A stretch of DNA of 64,000 nucleotides, from positions 310,001-374,000 of the forward strand of contig NZ_QZCF01000005.1 of the NCBI RefSeq assembly GCF_003591485.1. Direction: 5' to 3'. The notes beneath the pieces were generated by a model. The model saw only the letters and a list, made by a program, of their open reading frames with translations. It was not told the DNA's origin and ran no database searches. This document shows, one piece after another, positions 24,141 through 32,672 of the stretch (positions are counted from its first letter, which is position 1; every line of letters begins with the position of its first letter). The translations under genes were made by a program, and so were the position numbers. Source of the DNA: Paenibacillus sp. 1011MAR3C5. Its GTDB lineage: Bacteria > Bacillota > Bacilli > Paenibacillales > Paenibacillaceae.

Positions 24141-26258
24141 CTAATTCTTGCGAAGCGATTTGCTGTCGATCAAGATCGTCAAGCTGACTAAAGTGACAAA
24201 GATGGTAGCGCCCATGTCGGATAGAATAGCGATCCACAGCGTCAGCCAGCCCGGAATGGTCAAGAGCAACGCGATCACCTTCAAGCCCAGCGCAACGATG
24301 ATGTTGAATTTGATAATCCGATTCACGCGCTTGGCGACCGATACCGCTTCCGGCAGCTTGCCCAAGTGATCCTGCATCAAGACGATATCCGCTGTTTCAA
24401 TCGCACTGTCCGTGCCTTTGCCCATCGCAATGCCAAGCTGTGCGGATGCAAGCGCAGGGGCGTCATTAATGCCGTCGCCGATCATGGCGACGGTGCCTTG
24501 TGTCGACAGCTCCTTCACCCGATTGACCTTGTCCTCCGGAAGCAGCCCTCCGTAATAGTCGGATACGCCGACTGCTGCGGCAACCTTCTCCGCTGTCTTC
24601 GGGTGGTCGCCTGTCAGCATAACTGTATGTTTTATGCCAAGCTGATGCAGCGATGCAATAACAGCGCGGCTCTCCTCCCGAATCTCGTCAGCGATGCCGA
24701 ACAAACCCAGTACATACTGATCGTCTGCGACAAGCACGAGCGTCAGACCGTCTTCTTTCATCTGGTTAATCCGAGCCTGAACGGAATCCGGTATGGACAG
24801 ATGGCCAATGCTTTTTTCATTACCCAGCCAATAGGGCTGTCCGTCGATACGTGCTTGTATGCCGCTGCCGGATAAGGTCTTAATCTCGTCCGTAACCGGA
24901 AGGGTCACTCCTTTACGCTTGACTTCCTTCATGATCGCTTTCGCTAACGGGTGGGAAGAGGTGCTTTCGATAGCCCCGGCAATGGAGAAAAAGCGCTTCT
25001 CATCATAAACTTCGATTTGTGCAACATGCGGCTCCCCTTTGGTCAATGTTCCCGTCTTGTCGAAGGCTAGCGTATCGATCTTGCCAAGCTGTTCCAGAAA
25101 GACGCCGCCTTTCACGAGTATGCCGTTGCGAGCGGTTCGCGTAATGCCGGATACGATGGCGATCGGCGAGGAGAGGATCAAGGCACATGGGCAGCCGACA
25201 ATGAGAACGGACAGACCCTGATAGAGCGAGCCCATCCATTCACCCTGGAAGAAGAGGGGCGGCACGACCATAACAATCGCAGCGATGAGCATAATCAGCG
25301 GCGTATAGTATTTCGCGAATTTATTGATGAACAGCTCGGTCGGTGTCTTCGTTTCTTGAGCTTCTTGTACAAGATGAAGTATTTTGGCGAGAGAGGAGTC
25401 CTTGTAAGCCTTCTCGATACGAACAATAAGCATCCCTTCATTGTTAATGCTGCCCCCGTAAACAGGTTCGCCTGATTCTTTCTCAACGGGCAAGGATTCA
25501 CCTGTAATGGCGGCTTCGTTCACCGAGCTTCTGCCGTCCGATACCACTCCGTCGGAAGGAATCTTCTCTCCGGGCTTGATTTTCACCAGATCGCCAACCT
25601 GCAACGAAGCGATCGGGACGATCAGCTCTTGCCCTTGCTCCAGCTTGATGGCCTCCTTGGGCGCGACCTGAAGCAAGGTTTCCATGGACCGTCTGGCTTT
25701 CTCCATGCCATAGCCTTCAAGCAATTCGTTCAGGCCGAACAGGATAGCGACTAATGTAGCTTCCTTCCACTCGCCGATCGCGATTGCGCCAATCAGGGCA
25801 ATGGTCATTAAGGTATCGATATTAAAGACAAGCTTGAACAGATTCTTCAGTCCGCGAATGAAGGTCGTATAACCGCTGATGACGGTAGCAAGCAGGAAGA
25901 GCAGAATAAGAGCCTGTTGATCCAACACACCTTCCAGCAACAAGGCGGCAGCATAGATTACGCCAGAGCCGATTAGCAGCATGAGCATTCTCGAATTGCC
26001 CTCTGCATGGCTATGATCATGTCCGTGATGATCGCCATGCTCCCCCGAGTGATCGTGGTCATGCGCGTTTGCGATATAAGCGCCGTCCGACTTCAATATC
26101 CGCTTCACTTCAGCCATGGACACGTCGGAGGAGAGGGTCAGCTTCCCGGAATTATAGCTTAGCTTGGCGTCTTGGCCGTGCTGTAGTCCTTTAATTTCAT
26201 CTTCAATCCGCTGGGCGCAGCCGGCGCATGAAAGTCCTTTAATTCGATATTCATTCAT
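24141..26258 (-). CDS. heavy-metal P1B-type ATPase, Zn/Cd/Pb type (CadA/ZntA-like)
   Basis: This 705-residue pump has an N-terminal metal-binding domain with CAGC (Cys11-Cys14), a His/Asp-rich linker (about 66-88), the membrane CPC motif (Cys356-Pro-Cys358), the phosphorylated Asp400 in DKTGTLTKGE, SHPLAKA, and GDGINDAPAL. The CPC motif with a His-rich linker fits export of Zn, Cd or Pb rather than copper. ATG 26258 follows AAGAAGG; an in-frame start six codons earlier lacks support. A sigma-A promoter overlapped by an ArsR/SmtB-type palindrome precedes it, but no such regulator gene lies beside it. Confidence 0.93.
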   Translation of the reverse strand: MNEYRIKGLSCAGCAQRIEDEIKGLQHGQDAKLSYNSGKLTLSSDVSMAEVKRILKSDGAYIANAHDHDHSGEHGDHHGHDHSHAEGNSRMLMLLIGSGVIYAAALLLEGVLDQQALILLFLLATVISGYTTFIRGLKNLFKLVFNIDTLMTIALIGAIAIGEWKEATLVAILFGLNELLEGYGMEKARRSMETLLQVAPKEAIKLEQGQELIVPIASLQVGDLVKIKPGEKIPSDGVVSDGRSSVNEAAITGESLPVEKESGEPVYGGSINNEGMLIVRIEKAYKDSSLAKILHLVQEAQETKTPTELFINKFAKYYTPLIMLIAAIVMVVPPLFFQGEWMGSLYQGLSVLIVGCPCALILSSPIAIVSGITRTARNGILVKGGVFLEQLGKIDTLAFDKTGTLTKGEPHVAQIEVYDEKRFFSIAGAIESTSSHPLAKAIMKEVKRKGVTLPVTDEIKTLSGSGIQARIDGQPYWLGNEKSIGHLSIPDSVQARINQMKEDGLTLVLVADDQYVLGLFGIADEIREESRAVIASLHQLGIKHTVMLTGDHPKTAEKVAAAVGVSDYYGGLLPEDKVNRVKELSTQGTVAMIGDGINDAPALASAQLGIAMGKGTDSAIETADIVLMQDHLGKLPEAVSVAKRVNRIIKFNIIVALGLKVIALLLTIPGWLTLWIAILSDMGATIFVTLVSLTILIDSKSLRKN

Positions 26259-26282
26259 TAGGCAACCTTCTTTCAATAAACA

Positions 26283-26331
26283 ATATATGAATACTTACTC
26301 ATATATTATGATACTGCCGTGGAGAAGTCAA
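26283..26331 (-). promoter_or_regulatory. metal-ATPase promoter with overlapping ArsR/SmtB-type operator
   Basis: On the minus strand TTGACT (26331-26326) and TAATAT (26308-26303) are 17 bases apart. The perfect palindrome ATATATGA-ATACTTAC-TCATATAT (26283-26306) covers the -10 and start region, a repressor position. Sequence and place resemble CadC/CzrA operators. Confidence 0.65.
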
Positions 26332-26421
26332 ACCTAATTTACCCATTTTCCGCGGATACAATCAGTCGATCAGCATAAATAAGCAGGTATATCACTGTAT
26401 GGGGAGGAGCCCCTCATGCGT

Positions 26422-26450
26422 GCATATCCCGAACCCGGTTGGACATACTG
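26422..26450 (+). promoter_or_regulatory. candidate sigma-G promoter of ger operon 2
   Basis: GCATA at 26422-26426 fits the sigma-G -35 (GHATR) and CATACTG at 26444-26450 is one base off the -10 (CATNHTA), with 17 bases between. The gerA start is 37 bases downstream. Sigma-G drives ger operons in the forespore of Bacillus. Confidence 0.5.
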
Positions 26451-26486
26451 GAAGAAGATTACTGTTAATGAATGGGAGCTTCGCGT

Positions 26487-27983
26487 ATGTCCAATCAAGA
26501 TCCGCGCCAGGTACAGGAACCTTGCTATGACCGCCATGACCCGTCTGCACTTGTCGATTGGCTAAAGGATACACTGCATCATCCGCCGGATCTCACGATT
26601 CATTCGCTAGTCGTTAGTCCGGATATTTTTTGCTACTGCGTATTTCTGGATACGTTGACTGATAAGAACAAGATTGAACAGGAATTGCTGACTTTTTTGA
26701 CCGAAAAAGCTTCTCTCGAAGATGCACCTTCCCCGGATGACAGACTGGATATCCTGAAGAACCGGATTCCGTTCAGCTCGATTACCTGCACCGCCGATCT
26801 CAAGCAATGTGTGGATAGCCTGCTCAAAGGATTCTGTCTAGTCGCCTTATCCGGCGCATCGGAAATCATGATGATCAAGGTGTCGCAAAGCAGCCACCGG
26901 GACATATCGGAGCCTCTTACGGAATCCACTGTACGCGGGCCCCAGCTTGGCTTTACCGAAGAGCTGTCCAGCAATCTGTCTTTGCTGCGCAAACGAATTA
27001 AAACCGTGCATCTGCATATTGAGAAAATCATTGTCGGAACGGAGACGGAAAATCAGGTTGCGCTGCTTTTCCTAGACAATCTGGCTTCTGATGAGGTGAT
27101 AGAGGAATTCCGCAATCGGCTGCTTGCCATTGACGCAGATAGCGTGCTTGATAGTGCCTATGTGGAAGAATGGATACAGGACCGCACGTTCTCGCCTTTC
27201 TCTACACTTCTAAGCACCGAAAGACCGGATATTGTAACAGCCCATTTGTTGGAGGGCGGCGTGGCGGTGTTAGTGGACGGCAGTCCGATTGCCCTGGTGG
27301 GGCCGATTACTCTGTTTCAATTTTTTATTGCCCCTGAAGATTACTATCAGCGAGCCGATATCGCGACGCTGCTTCGGTGGGTGCGCATTCTATCGTTTTT
27401 GCTTTCGATTTTCGTCCCGGCCTTGTATGTCGCTGTCGTGTCTTATCACCAGGAGCTGCTGCCGACCTCTCTGTTGATCAGCATAGCCGGACAGCGGGAG
27501 GGCGTTCCTTTCCCGGCCTTCGTAGAAGCGACCATTATGATGGTCACCTTCGAGGTGTTACGGGAGGCCGGGCTTCGGATGCCGCGCATAGCCGGACAGG
27601 CCATTTCGATCGTCGGTGCGCTGGTGCTCGGACAAGCGGCTGTCACAGCCGGACTAGTGTCTACGGCAATGGTAATCGTCGTGGCGATCACGGCAATTTC
27701 AAATTTTGTCGCGCCATCATACAGCTTCGGCATTACACAGAGACTGCTTCAATTTTTCTATCTGACGTTGGCCGGTGCTATGGGATTGTTCGGCGTATTA
27801 TGCGGTGTGTTATTCACCGTTGTTCATTTGGCTTCGATCAAATCCTTTCATGTCCCGTATCTGTCTCCCGTGGCGCCGGCGGTATTGTCGGATTGGAAAG
27901 ATGTGCTCGTCCGTGTGCCTCGTCCGTGGATGAAAAGCTATCCGCAAACGAATCAGACGAAGAAAAGAAGGAGGGGGCCATGA
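26487..27983 (+). CDS. spore germination receptor subunit A (GerA family), operon 2
   Basis: A 498-residue GerA-family protein: soluble N-terminal half with TESTVRGPQLGFTEELSSNL, then the membrane part with VPFPAFVEATIMMVTFEVLR and further helices. ATG 26487 follows GGGAG at seven bases; ATG 26472 upstream lies too close to that site. It is longer than the operon 1 homologue and clearly a different paralogue. Its stop overlaps the GerC start by four bases (ATGA). Confidence 0.93.
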   Translation: MSNQDPRQVQEPCYDRHDPSALVDWLKDTLHHPPDLTIHSLVVSPDIFCYCVFLDTLTDKNKIEQELLTFLTEKASLEDAPSPDDRLDILKNRIPFSSITCTADLKQCVDSLLKGFCLVALSGASEIMMIKVSQSSHRDISEPLTESTVRGPQLGFTEELSSNLSLLRKRIKTVHLHIEKIIVGTETENQVALLFLDNLASDEVIEEFRNRLLAIDADSVLDSAYVEEWIQDRTFSPFSTLLSTERPDIVTAHLLEGGVAVLVDGSPIALVGPITLFQFFIAPEDYYQRADIATLLRWVRILSFLLSIFVPALYVAVVSYHQELLPTSLLISIAGQREGVPFPAFVEATIMMVTFEVLREAGLRMPRIAGQAISIVGALVLGQAAVTAGLVSTAMVIVVAITAISNFVAPSYSFGITQRLLQFFYLTLAGAMGLFGVLCGVLFTVVHLASIKSFHVPYLSPVAPAVLSDWKDVLVRVPRPWMKSYPQTNQTKKRRRGP

Positions 27984-29179
27984 GACCGGCGCTCCGGAAG
28001 CTGGCGCTGACCGGACTTGCGGCATGCTGTCTGACGGGATGCTGGGACCGGACAGAGATTAACGAGCTGGCAATTGTCGGTCTGGTCGGCTCAGAAGAGA
28101 ATAAGGATACCGGCAGCACTATCGTGTACTATCAAATCGTCAATCCGGCAGCCTTCTCCCAAGAATCGGGGAGAGGCGGGACTTCCCCGGTCTACACCTA
28201 TAAGGTAGAAGGCAAATCAAGAGGCGAGATGGGACATAAGTCTGCCGAAAGCTTGCCTCGCAAGCTGTTCACCGATCATTATCAAACTCATGTTATTACG
28301 GAGTCGCTTGCCCGCAAGGGGCTGCGGCCGTTCGTCAACTTCTATGAACGGCAATATAACCGGCGTTCCAGTCTGCTGCTGTTCATCACGGATTCCGAAT
28401 TATCCGATGTCATGATGACCTATACGCCGCTGGAGCAGCTGCCGGGACGCACGCTTAGATCACTAGTGTATAACACGAATAAATCCACAGGGCGAATCAG
28501 CCTGAAGTCCAGGGTAAAGGATCTTGTGGAAAATATGGAGTCTACCACCTGTACCGTGCTCCCGATTATCAGCTTGCGGGATTCCAAGCCGTTCCTGACA
28601 ACGAAGCGCTTCGAGACCATTGAAGCGAATCGCAGCAATTTGATATTAAGCGGAGCCGCCGTGTTCAAGCAGGATCGGATGATCGGGAAAATCGGGCTGC
28701 GGGAGAACGGGTATTACAATTTATTAAAAGGCGAGACCAGCAGCTTCTTTCAATCCATCACTTTGGACAATATGGACATCGATTTGTCCGCTAATAAAAT
28801 CAAGGTGACGCAAAGCTTGTCGACGACGGGCGGCGCTCCCGTATGGAATGTGACGATCACCGCCAATCTGGCCATTCATAACAACGAGCAGACGGAGAAG
28901 CTGACATGGGAGAACCTGTCCCGACTAACGGATGAATTCAATCGCGAGGTCAGCGATACCGCCGGGCAGCTCTATCAGAAGGCGCTGAAGAAGGGATGGG
29001 ATTTGTTCGGTCTGGAGGACAAAATCAAGAACAAGCGAGGGAAGGCGTGGAAGGCCATCCAGGGGAAAGCAGAGGCCTGGAAGGAGACCAAACTTAATCT
29101 GACCGTCAACAGCTCGGTGAACAATGTCGGGGAGATAATCAATCCGTACGAGGGGGGACTGGCAAGTGGAAAAGAATAG
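27980..29179 (+). CDS. spore germination receptor lipoprotein subunit C (GerC family), operon 2
   Basis: 399 residues with a signal peptide and lipobox LTGCWDRTEINELA, typical of GerC. The gene order here is A-C-B, unlike A-B-C in operon 1. GGAGGGGG directly precedes ATG 27980. The open frame extends about 200 codons further upstream through gerA in another phase, but this part is only a shadow. The C-terminus has the usual charged helices (KKGWDLFGLEDKIK). Confidence 0.92.
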   Translation: MRPALRKLALTGLAACCLTGCWDRTEINELAIVGLVGSEENKDTGSTIVYYQIVNPAAFSQESGRGGTSPVYTYKVEGKSRGEMGHKSAESLPRKLFTDHYQTHVITESLARKGLRPFVNFYERQYNRRSSLLLFITDSELSDVMMTYTPLEQLPGRTLRSLVYNTNKSTGRISLKSRVKDLVENMESTTCTVLPIISLRDSKPFLTTKRFETIEANRSNLILSGAAVFKQDRMIGKIGLRENGYYNLLKGETSSFFQSITLDNMDIDLSANKIKVTQSLSTTGGAPVWNVTITANLAIHNNEQTEKLTWENLSRLTDEFNREVSDTAGQLYQKALKKGWDLFGLEDKIKNKRGKAWKAIQGKAEAWKETKLNLTVNSSVNNVGEIINPYEGGLASGKE

Positions 29180-30269
29180 TATGACGGTATGGCAGTTTTT
29201 TGTCCTGACGCTATCCTTTCTTGCGGGGACCTCCTTCTTCTTCGTGCCAGGCGGCTTGATTGCCGTAGCCAAGCAGGATGCCTGGATGGTTCCGATATGG
29301 GCCGGCGCCGTAGGCATTATCGCGGCTTTGCTCTGGCTGAAGCTTGCCCGTCAGTATCCGGGCATGTCCATTATTCAGATTTGCACCAAGGTTGCAGGCA
29401 AGCCGATCGGCAGCCTGCTCGCAATTATGTATATCTCTTATTTCATTCAGCTGACCGTGTTCATAACCCGCAATGTGGGCGACTTCATGAAGCAGACCTT
29501 GATGCCGATTACGCCGCTCACGGTTTTTCATCTCATGTTTTTGATCATTACGGCTTATGCCGTCATGAAGGGAATTGATACGATTGCCAGATCGTCCGAA
29601 TTGCTGTTCATCATTATGGCGCTTACCTTTATATTAATCTTCTGCATGGCGCTGATCGAGTGGGACTGGAATCGGTTCCAGGGCAGCTTTCGCCTGAATA
29701 TATGGGAGACCGTGAAGGAGACACGTTATATCTTCGGCTTTCCATTTCTGGAGTCTGTGGTGTTTTTAATGCTGTTCCCATTCGTGCCATCCAAAGTGAA
29801 ACGCAGTTTTATTCTGGCGATTGTAGCGGCAATAGCCATGCTCAGCATTACAACGTTTTTTACCATTGGAGTATTGGGCGTAACTCGCGCTTCCCATGAT
29901 ACCTACCCGCTGTTCGTGATTGCGCAGGAGGTGCATATTGGGACGTTCTTCGAGCATCTGGAATCGACGGTTGCGTTAATCTTGCTTGCCGCGATCTTCA
30001 TCAAGCTCTCCATCGCCTATTATTGCTCGGTGCTGGGCTTATGCCAGCTGTTCCGCATTACAAGCCGGTTTTGGGTGACGCTTGCCTTGATCCTGCTTAT
30101 TTCTGGACTTGCGCTCGGTTATGATAATGTGGTCGAGAATATCGAATTCAGCCAAAGATATGATTTTGAATATACCCTGCTGTACAGCGTGTTCATCCCG
30201 TGCCTGCTGCTGCTTGTGTCATGGATACGGAAGGGCAGGGGCAAGCGGCGGGAGGAGTCTGCCTCATGA
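29166..30269 (+). CDS. spore germination receptor subunit B (GerB family permease), operon 2
   Basis: 367 residues, about ten hydrophobic helices of the amino-acid-permease fold, with GTSFFFVPG in the first helix region. The GTG start at 29166 lies 14 bases inside gerC and has a strong G-rich ribosome site; an ATG five codons later (29181) is the alternative. Its stop overlaps the next small gene (ATGA). Confidence 0.9.
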   Translation: MEKNSMTVWQFFVLTLSFLAGTSFFFVPGGLIAVAKQDAWMVPIWAGAVGIIAALLWLKLARQYPGMSIIQICTKVAGKPIGSLLAIMYISYFIQLTVFITRNVGDFMKQTLMPITPLTVFHLMFLIITAYAVMKGIDTIARSSELLFIIMALTFILIFCMALIEWDWNRFQGSFRLNIWETVKETRYIFGFPFLESVVFLMLFPFVPSKVKRSFILAIVAAIAMLSITTFFTIGVLGVTRASHDTYPLFVIAQEVHIGTFFEHLESTVALILLAAIFIKLSIAYYCSVLGLCQLFRITSRFWVTLALILLISGLALGYDNVVENIEFSQRYDFEYTLLYSVFIPCLLLLVSWIRKGRGKRREESAS

Positions 30270-30469
30270 TTTGGTTTATCCTCATGTTTATCGTCCTATT
30301 GAGCGGCAGCCTGACGATGATGATCCGGCAGCGCGCCGCAAAGAGAGAGATCGTGCTAGTGACGAGCTTGATGCTGCTCGGCTTTGCGGATTGGATGAGC
30401 ATCCTTCTGGGACATAAATTCAAGTCGAGCAAAGTCATTGCGCTTTTGATTGATTTGGTCGGGCTATAG
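30266..30469 (+). CDS. small two-helix membrane protein, candidate ger D subunit
   Basis: The 67-residue product has two hydrophobic helices (MIWFILMFIVLLSGSLTMMI and IVLVTSLMLLGFADWMSILL) joined by a short basic loop. It is coupled to gerB by an ATGA overlap with GGAGGAG just upstream. Small D subunits of one to two helices are known in ger operons of Bacillales and modulate receptor activity; place, size and topology fit that role. Identification is by context, not by a sequence motif. Confidence 0.65.
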   Translation: MIWFILMFIVLLSGSLTMMIRQRAAKREIVLVTSLMLLGFADWMSILLGHKFKSSKVIALLIDLVGL

Positions 30470-31156
30470 GGTAGTTTGTCAGCTTTTCGGGCATATCCAA
30501 ATTTTTTCAAAAATAATAGTACACAAATAGTAGAATTTGCATTATAATAGAATTATTCTAATCCTCAGCCGAAATCCAAACGGGAACCTACTTTAATCCG
30601 GTTAGATTCAGCTAGTTTCGACCCCATTCTTTTCCGCGACTATGCATCAGTCCCACTTCATTTGAACCGATCAACACTCCAGCATCTGACCTTACTCTCG
30701 ACAAGCCCTTGTTATGACACTGACTATATTGCTCAACAAGCAGGCAGCTATTCTACCAACTCCGTTTTTTGCCGTACCCAGCTCCGCTATATTCACACCG
30801 GCACTAGAATGATAGCGTTTACAAGAGATGATCGTGATCATTGACACATCAACGTATCCTTCAACTCGAATAGCGCATTGTTCATCCCGTCACCGCTACA
30901 TACAGCTACCCTCGCTTACCTTTAAGCGTACGTGCGATGAACCCGTCTCAACTCGATTGTGCAGAGGTTTCTATGCGTATATAGGCTCTTCATGAGTTTA
31001 TATAAATCGGTTGCAAAAGGGGGTTGGTCTATTTCGTTATGTTTTCCCGCTAGGTTTGGCCGCGACATAGAGAGGAGGCAGCCCGCAATAAGCACTCCAT
31101 GATGTGTAGGAGATAGGTGGACACCCATACCAACCTAAACCCAAGGAGGTAATGTG
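30470..31156. other. 687-base gene-free stretch
   Basis: No coding frame with a ribosome site or known motif was found on either strand; the 60-codon frame at 30662 looks like chance. TATAAT occurs at 30543-30548 without a good -35, inside a loose inverted repeat TAGAAT…ATTCTA. The end holds the leader of the LPMO gene with AAGGAGG at 31143-31149. Confidence 0.5.
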
Positions 31157-32512
31157 ATGATGGTTCAAGTCCGTATGAATTCGACACTCATAAAGCGCGT
31201 TCTGATGGTAAGCGGTGGTCTCTTGCTGTTATTCGCCTGTATGCTTGCTTTTGCCAAGTCTGTATCTGCCCATGGTTATGTGGATGATCCGGCGAGCCGG
31301 GCCATTCAGTGCAAGAACGGTCTGAATACGAATTGCGGTCCGATTATCTATGAGCCGCAAAGCCTTGAAGGGCTAAAAGGCTTCCCGGCTGCAGGACCGG
31401 CGGACGGCAAAATTGCCAGCGCAGGGCTGGCTGGCTTCGCCGCCCTCGACCAGCAATCGGCAACACGCTGGAACAAAGTCAATATGACAAGCGGCACGAA
31501 TACGTTCACTTGGAAGTTCACAGCCCGTCACGCAACGACGAGCTACCGTTACTTCATCACAAAGCCGGACTGGAATCCGAATGCGCCTCTGACTCGCGCG
31601 CAGTTGGATCTGACGCCGTTCTGTACGGTTAACGGCAATGGACAGCAGCCGCCGGCGACGCTGTCGCATACTTGTAACGTTCCTGCGAGAACTGGCTATC
31701 ATATTATTCTTGCGGTATGGGATATTGCCGATACGCCAAACGCATGGTATATCGCCATTGACGCACAATTCGGCGCTTCGGACAACATCGCTCCAACAAC
31801 GCCTTCCAACCTGACAGCGGGTACAGTGGGCATTACGACTGCTGCACTTTCGTGGGGAGCTTCCACGGATAACAACAGCGTAGCCGGCTACGAGATCTAC
31901 TCCGGCTCTAACTCGTCACCGATTGCTACTGTTCCGGGCAATCAGACCAGCGTGAATCTGACCAATCTGCTCGCCGGCACAACGTATAATTTCACGGTGA
32001 AGGCCTTCGACGGATCAGGCAACCGCTCACCAGCGAGCAATAGCGTTACGGTGACGACGGTTGCGCAGCCGATCGACAATACACCGCCGACCAATCCGAC
32101 AGGTCTGCATGTGATGGGTACGCCGGGCTCCAACTCGGTAACGCTCATGTGGAATGCATCCACGGATGCCAACGGTATTGCAGGCTACCGGATCTACTCC
32201 GGCAACACGGTGATCGCTACTGTAACGGGAACAGCTACGGAGAAGCTCGTTACGGGCTTGTCGCCGAACACGCAATATACGTTCACGGTCAGAGCGTACG
32301 ATCCGTCGAACAATGAATCCGGCAACAGCAATGCCATTACCACAACGACGGCTCAAGGTCCAAGCGCTACGCCATGGGCGCCGAATACGTCTTATGCGGT
32401 GAATGCTCTCGTCTCTTATAACGGCAATGTCTACAAATGTATTCAGGGGCATACTTCGCTGACAGGGTGGGAGCCAAGCAATGTACCGGCTCTGTGGCAG
32501 CTGCAGCCTTAA
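31157..32512 (+). CDS. secreted lytic chitin monooxygenase (AA10) with two FnIII domains and a CBM5/12
   Basis: The 451-residue precursor has a signal peptide cut after SVSA, leaving His39 as the first residue of the mature enzyme. With His125 ([10 protein letters not shown]) it forms the copper histidine brace of AA10 lytic polysaccharide monooxygenases, which break crystalline chitin by oxidation. The AA10 domain ends near residue 210. Two fibronectin III domains follow ([19 protein letters not shown] and NPTGLHVMG…VTLMWNAS), then a C-terminal chitin-binding module ([20 protein letters not shown]). GTG 31154, ATG 31157 and ATG 31160 are all possible starts; spacing favours 31157. It works with the GH19 chitinases and NagA of this window. 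Confidence 0.95.
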   Translation: MMVQVRMNSTLIKRVLMVSGGLLLLFACMLAFAKSVSAHGYVDDPASRAIQCKNGLNTNCGPIIYEPQSLEGLKGFPAAGPADGKIASAGLAGFAALDQQSATRWNKVNMTSGTNTFTWKFTARHATTSYRYFITKPDWNPNAPLTRAQLDLTPFCTVNGNGQQPPATLSHTCNVPARTGYHIILAVWDIADTPNAWYIAIDAQFGASDNIAPTTPSNLTAGTVGITTAALSWGASTDNNSVAGYEIYSGSNSSPIATVPGNQTSVNLTNLLAGTTYNFTVKAFDGSGNRSPASNSVTVTTVAQPIDNTPPTNPTGLHVMGTPGSNSVTLMWNASTDANGIAGYRIYSGNTVIATVTGTATEKLVTGLSPNTQYTFTVRAYDPSNNESGNSNAITTTTAQGPSATPWAPNTSYAVNALVSYNGNVYKCIQGHTSLTGWEPSNVPALWQLQP

Positions 32513-32527
32513 TTGTCTTCATGAATA

Positions 32528-32572
32528 AGAAGGGCCCCCGATTCTCCGTCAGGAGGAGCGGGGGCTCTTCGC
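32528..32572 (+). terminator. probable terminator after the LPMO gene
   Basis: AAGGGCCCCCG (32530-32540) pairs with CGGGGGCTCTT (32559-32569) with one wobble, with an inner CTCC/GGAG pair. The T-tail is poor. Confidence 0.65.
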
Positions 32573-32672
32573 TTATGTGAGATGCTTAATACAGGCATAA
32601 TTACGGCAGGATATCAAATAATAACCATCTCGGACATACGGCGTTGGGATTGCTATACAAAGGAGCAGGTAT

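Noticed and set aside
27377-27979. Long upstream extension of the GerC frame in operon 2
   Set aside because: It overlaps gerA in another phase; the lipobox start at 27980 with GGAGGGGG is clear.
30662-30844. 60-codon frame in the long spacer before the LPMO gene
   Set aside because: No ribosome site and no protein-like composition.
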